DNA from: CAZCAQ01 sp964563965
GTDB taxonomy: Bacteria > Patescibacteriota > WWE3 > UBA101185 > UBA10185
Assembly: GCA_964563965.1 (NCBI GenBank)
Contig: CAZLZI010000011.1
Location: forward strand, 1 to 21,248
DNA: 21,248 bases
Direction of reading: 5' to 3'
This document shows, piece by piece, positions 20,942-21,248 of this stretch. The position numbers were made by a program, and so were the translations under genes. Within the stretch, counting starts at the first letter, position 1. The number at the start of each line of letters is the position of its first letter. Under the pieces are notes generated by a model that was given only the letters and a program-made list of their open reading frames with translations, was not told the origin of the DNA and did no database searches.

Positions 20942-21248
20942 CTAATTAAAAAAGCCTCTGAGAATAGTCAGAATTTTTTGTAGAAGACTCTCAGTACTTT
21001 TAAGACGAACCTCTTGTTCACGAAGTTGCCTCTGTTGCTCTTGAAGAAGACGGCGATGTTCCTCTAGTTCAGATTTAAGATAAGGGTACTCTGCCTTCAC
21101 ATCTTCTGGTATGTCTTCCCACTTCTCATTTATGTACCGCCTATAATCGGATATCTCAGTCACATTATTATTATCATATAGTTCTCTATCAAACACGAGC
21201 TCCTCGTTTTCTGTAACCTCAATCTCATATTTAAGGGAAGCAAGTTTA
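20942..21248 (-). CDS. C-terminal part of a coiled-coil protein (5' end beyond the window)
   Basis: The frame is open from the window edge to the stop at 20942, giving at least 102 codons. A GTG at 21196 could start an 84-residue protein and has GAGGAG only three bases before it, too close for a good ribosome site. The 17 codons upstream are also open and read like protein (KYEIEVTENEE), so a longer gene cut by the window is more likely. The C-terminal half is a strong coiled-coil (RRLLQEQQRQLREQEVRLKS), ending in a short hydrophobic helix (LLQKILTILRGFF). I do not recognise the family. It is convergent with the ABC exporter gene, with two bases between stops. Confidence 0.65.
   Translation of the reverse strand, partial: KLASLKYEIEVTENEELVFDRELYDNNNVTEISDYRRYINEKWEDIPEDVKAEYPYLKSELEEHRRLLQEQQRQLREQEVRLKSTESLLQKILTILRGFFN
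20948..20979. terminator. Candidate bidirectional terminator between convergent genes
   Basis: Inverted repeat TCTGA/TCAGA (20957-20961 and 20968-20972) with a six-base loop. It is flanked by six A at 20948-20953 and six T at 20974-20979, so either strand shows a hairpin followed by a T-run. It lies wholly inside the last codons of the minus-strand gene. The stem is only five pairs, so strength is uncertain. Confidence 0.5.

Noticed and set aside
1..21248. tRNA, rRNA, insertion sequences, attachment sites or toxin-antitoxin pairs
   Set aside because: I saw no tRNA-like cloverleaf, transposase motif, terminal inverted repeats or small paired toxin-antitoxin genes.

Overview
The window looks like a piece of a metagenome-derived bacterial genome, most plausibly a Patescibacteria (Candidate Phyla Radiation) member. 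That assignment is inference: AT-rich, very compact sequence, a long array of small prepilin genes, giant secreted DUF11-type proteins and near-leaderless promoters all fit, but no ribosomal or other taxonomic marker is present. TGA is used as a normal stop (for example in the ATGA gene overlaps at 646-649, 8088-8091 and 16094-16097), so the genetic code is standard. A 100-N gap at 2526-2625 is flanked by a perfect 55-bp duplication and is almost certainly a scaffolding artefact inside one pilin gene.

Right end (about 18350-21248): a short-form sugar-nucleotide nucleotidyltransferase (RmlA-like, minus) is divergent from an ABC exporter half-transporter (plus). The exporter converges on the 3' end of a coiled-coil protein that runs off the window; a candidate bidirectional terminator lies at the junction. 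Next comes a lipoprotein with a Pro/Thr-rich linker (16863-18308, minus) with its own promoter. The promoters of the lipoprotein and the nucleotidyltransferase sit only 7-8 nt from their ATGs, which predicts leaderless transcripts.

Centre (3774-16768, all minus): a tightly coupled gene string encodes a membrane-anchored protein of unknown function, a 2088-residue secreted protein, a PilX-like pseudopilin, the prepilin peptidase (PilD family), a second secreted protein (1148 residues) and a second PilX-like pseudopilin. The two large proteins share a head-to-tail architecture (signal peptide, Cys-rich head, PKD/Ig-like domains, DUF11 repeats, and a related ~400-residue C-terminal domain). Each is followed at once by its own PilX-like gene. 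This is a duplicated large-protein/PilX module resembling in logic, but not in recognisable sequence, the PilY1/PilX tip pairs of other type IV pili.

Left end (1-3655, all minus): with its own strong Shine-Dalgarno site and a candidate promoter, seven consecutive class III prepilin genes are followed by a third PilX/GspK-like gene cut by the window edge. Four are GspG-like; the next three plus the last follow the classical H-I-J-K order of type II secretion and type IV pilus minor pilins. Together the window encodes pilin subunits, their processing peptidase and candidate surface adhesins of a type IV pilus system. The motor ATPases and platform protein must lie elsewhere.
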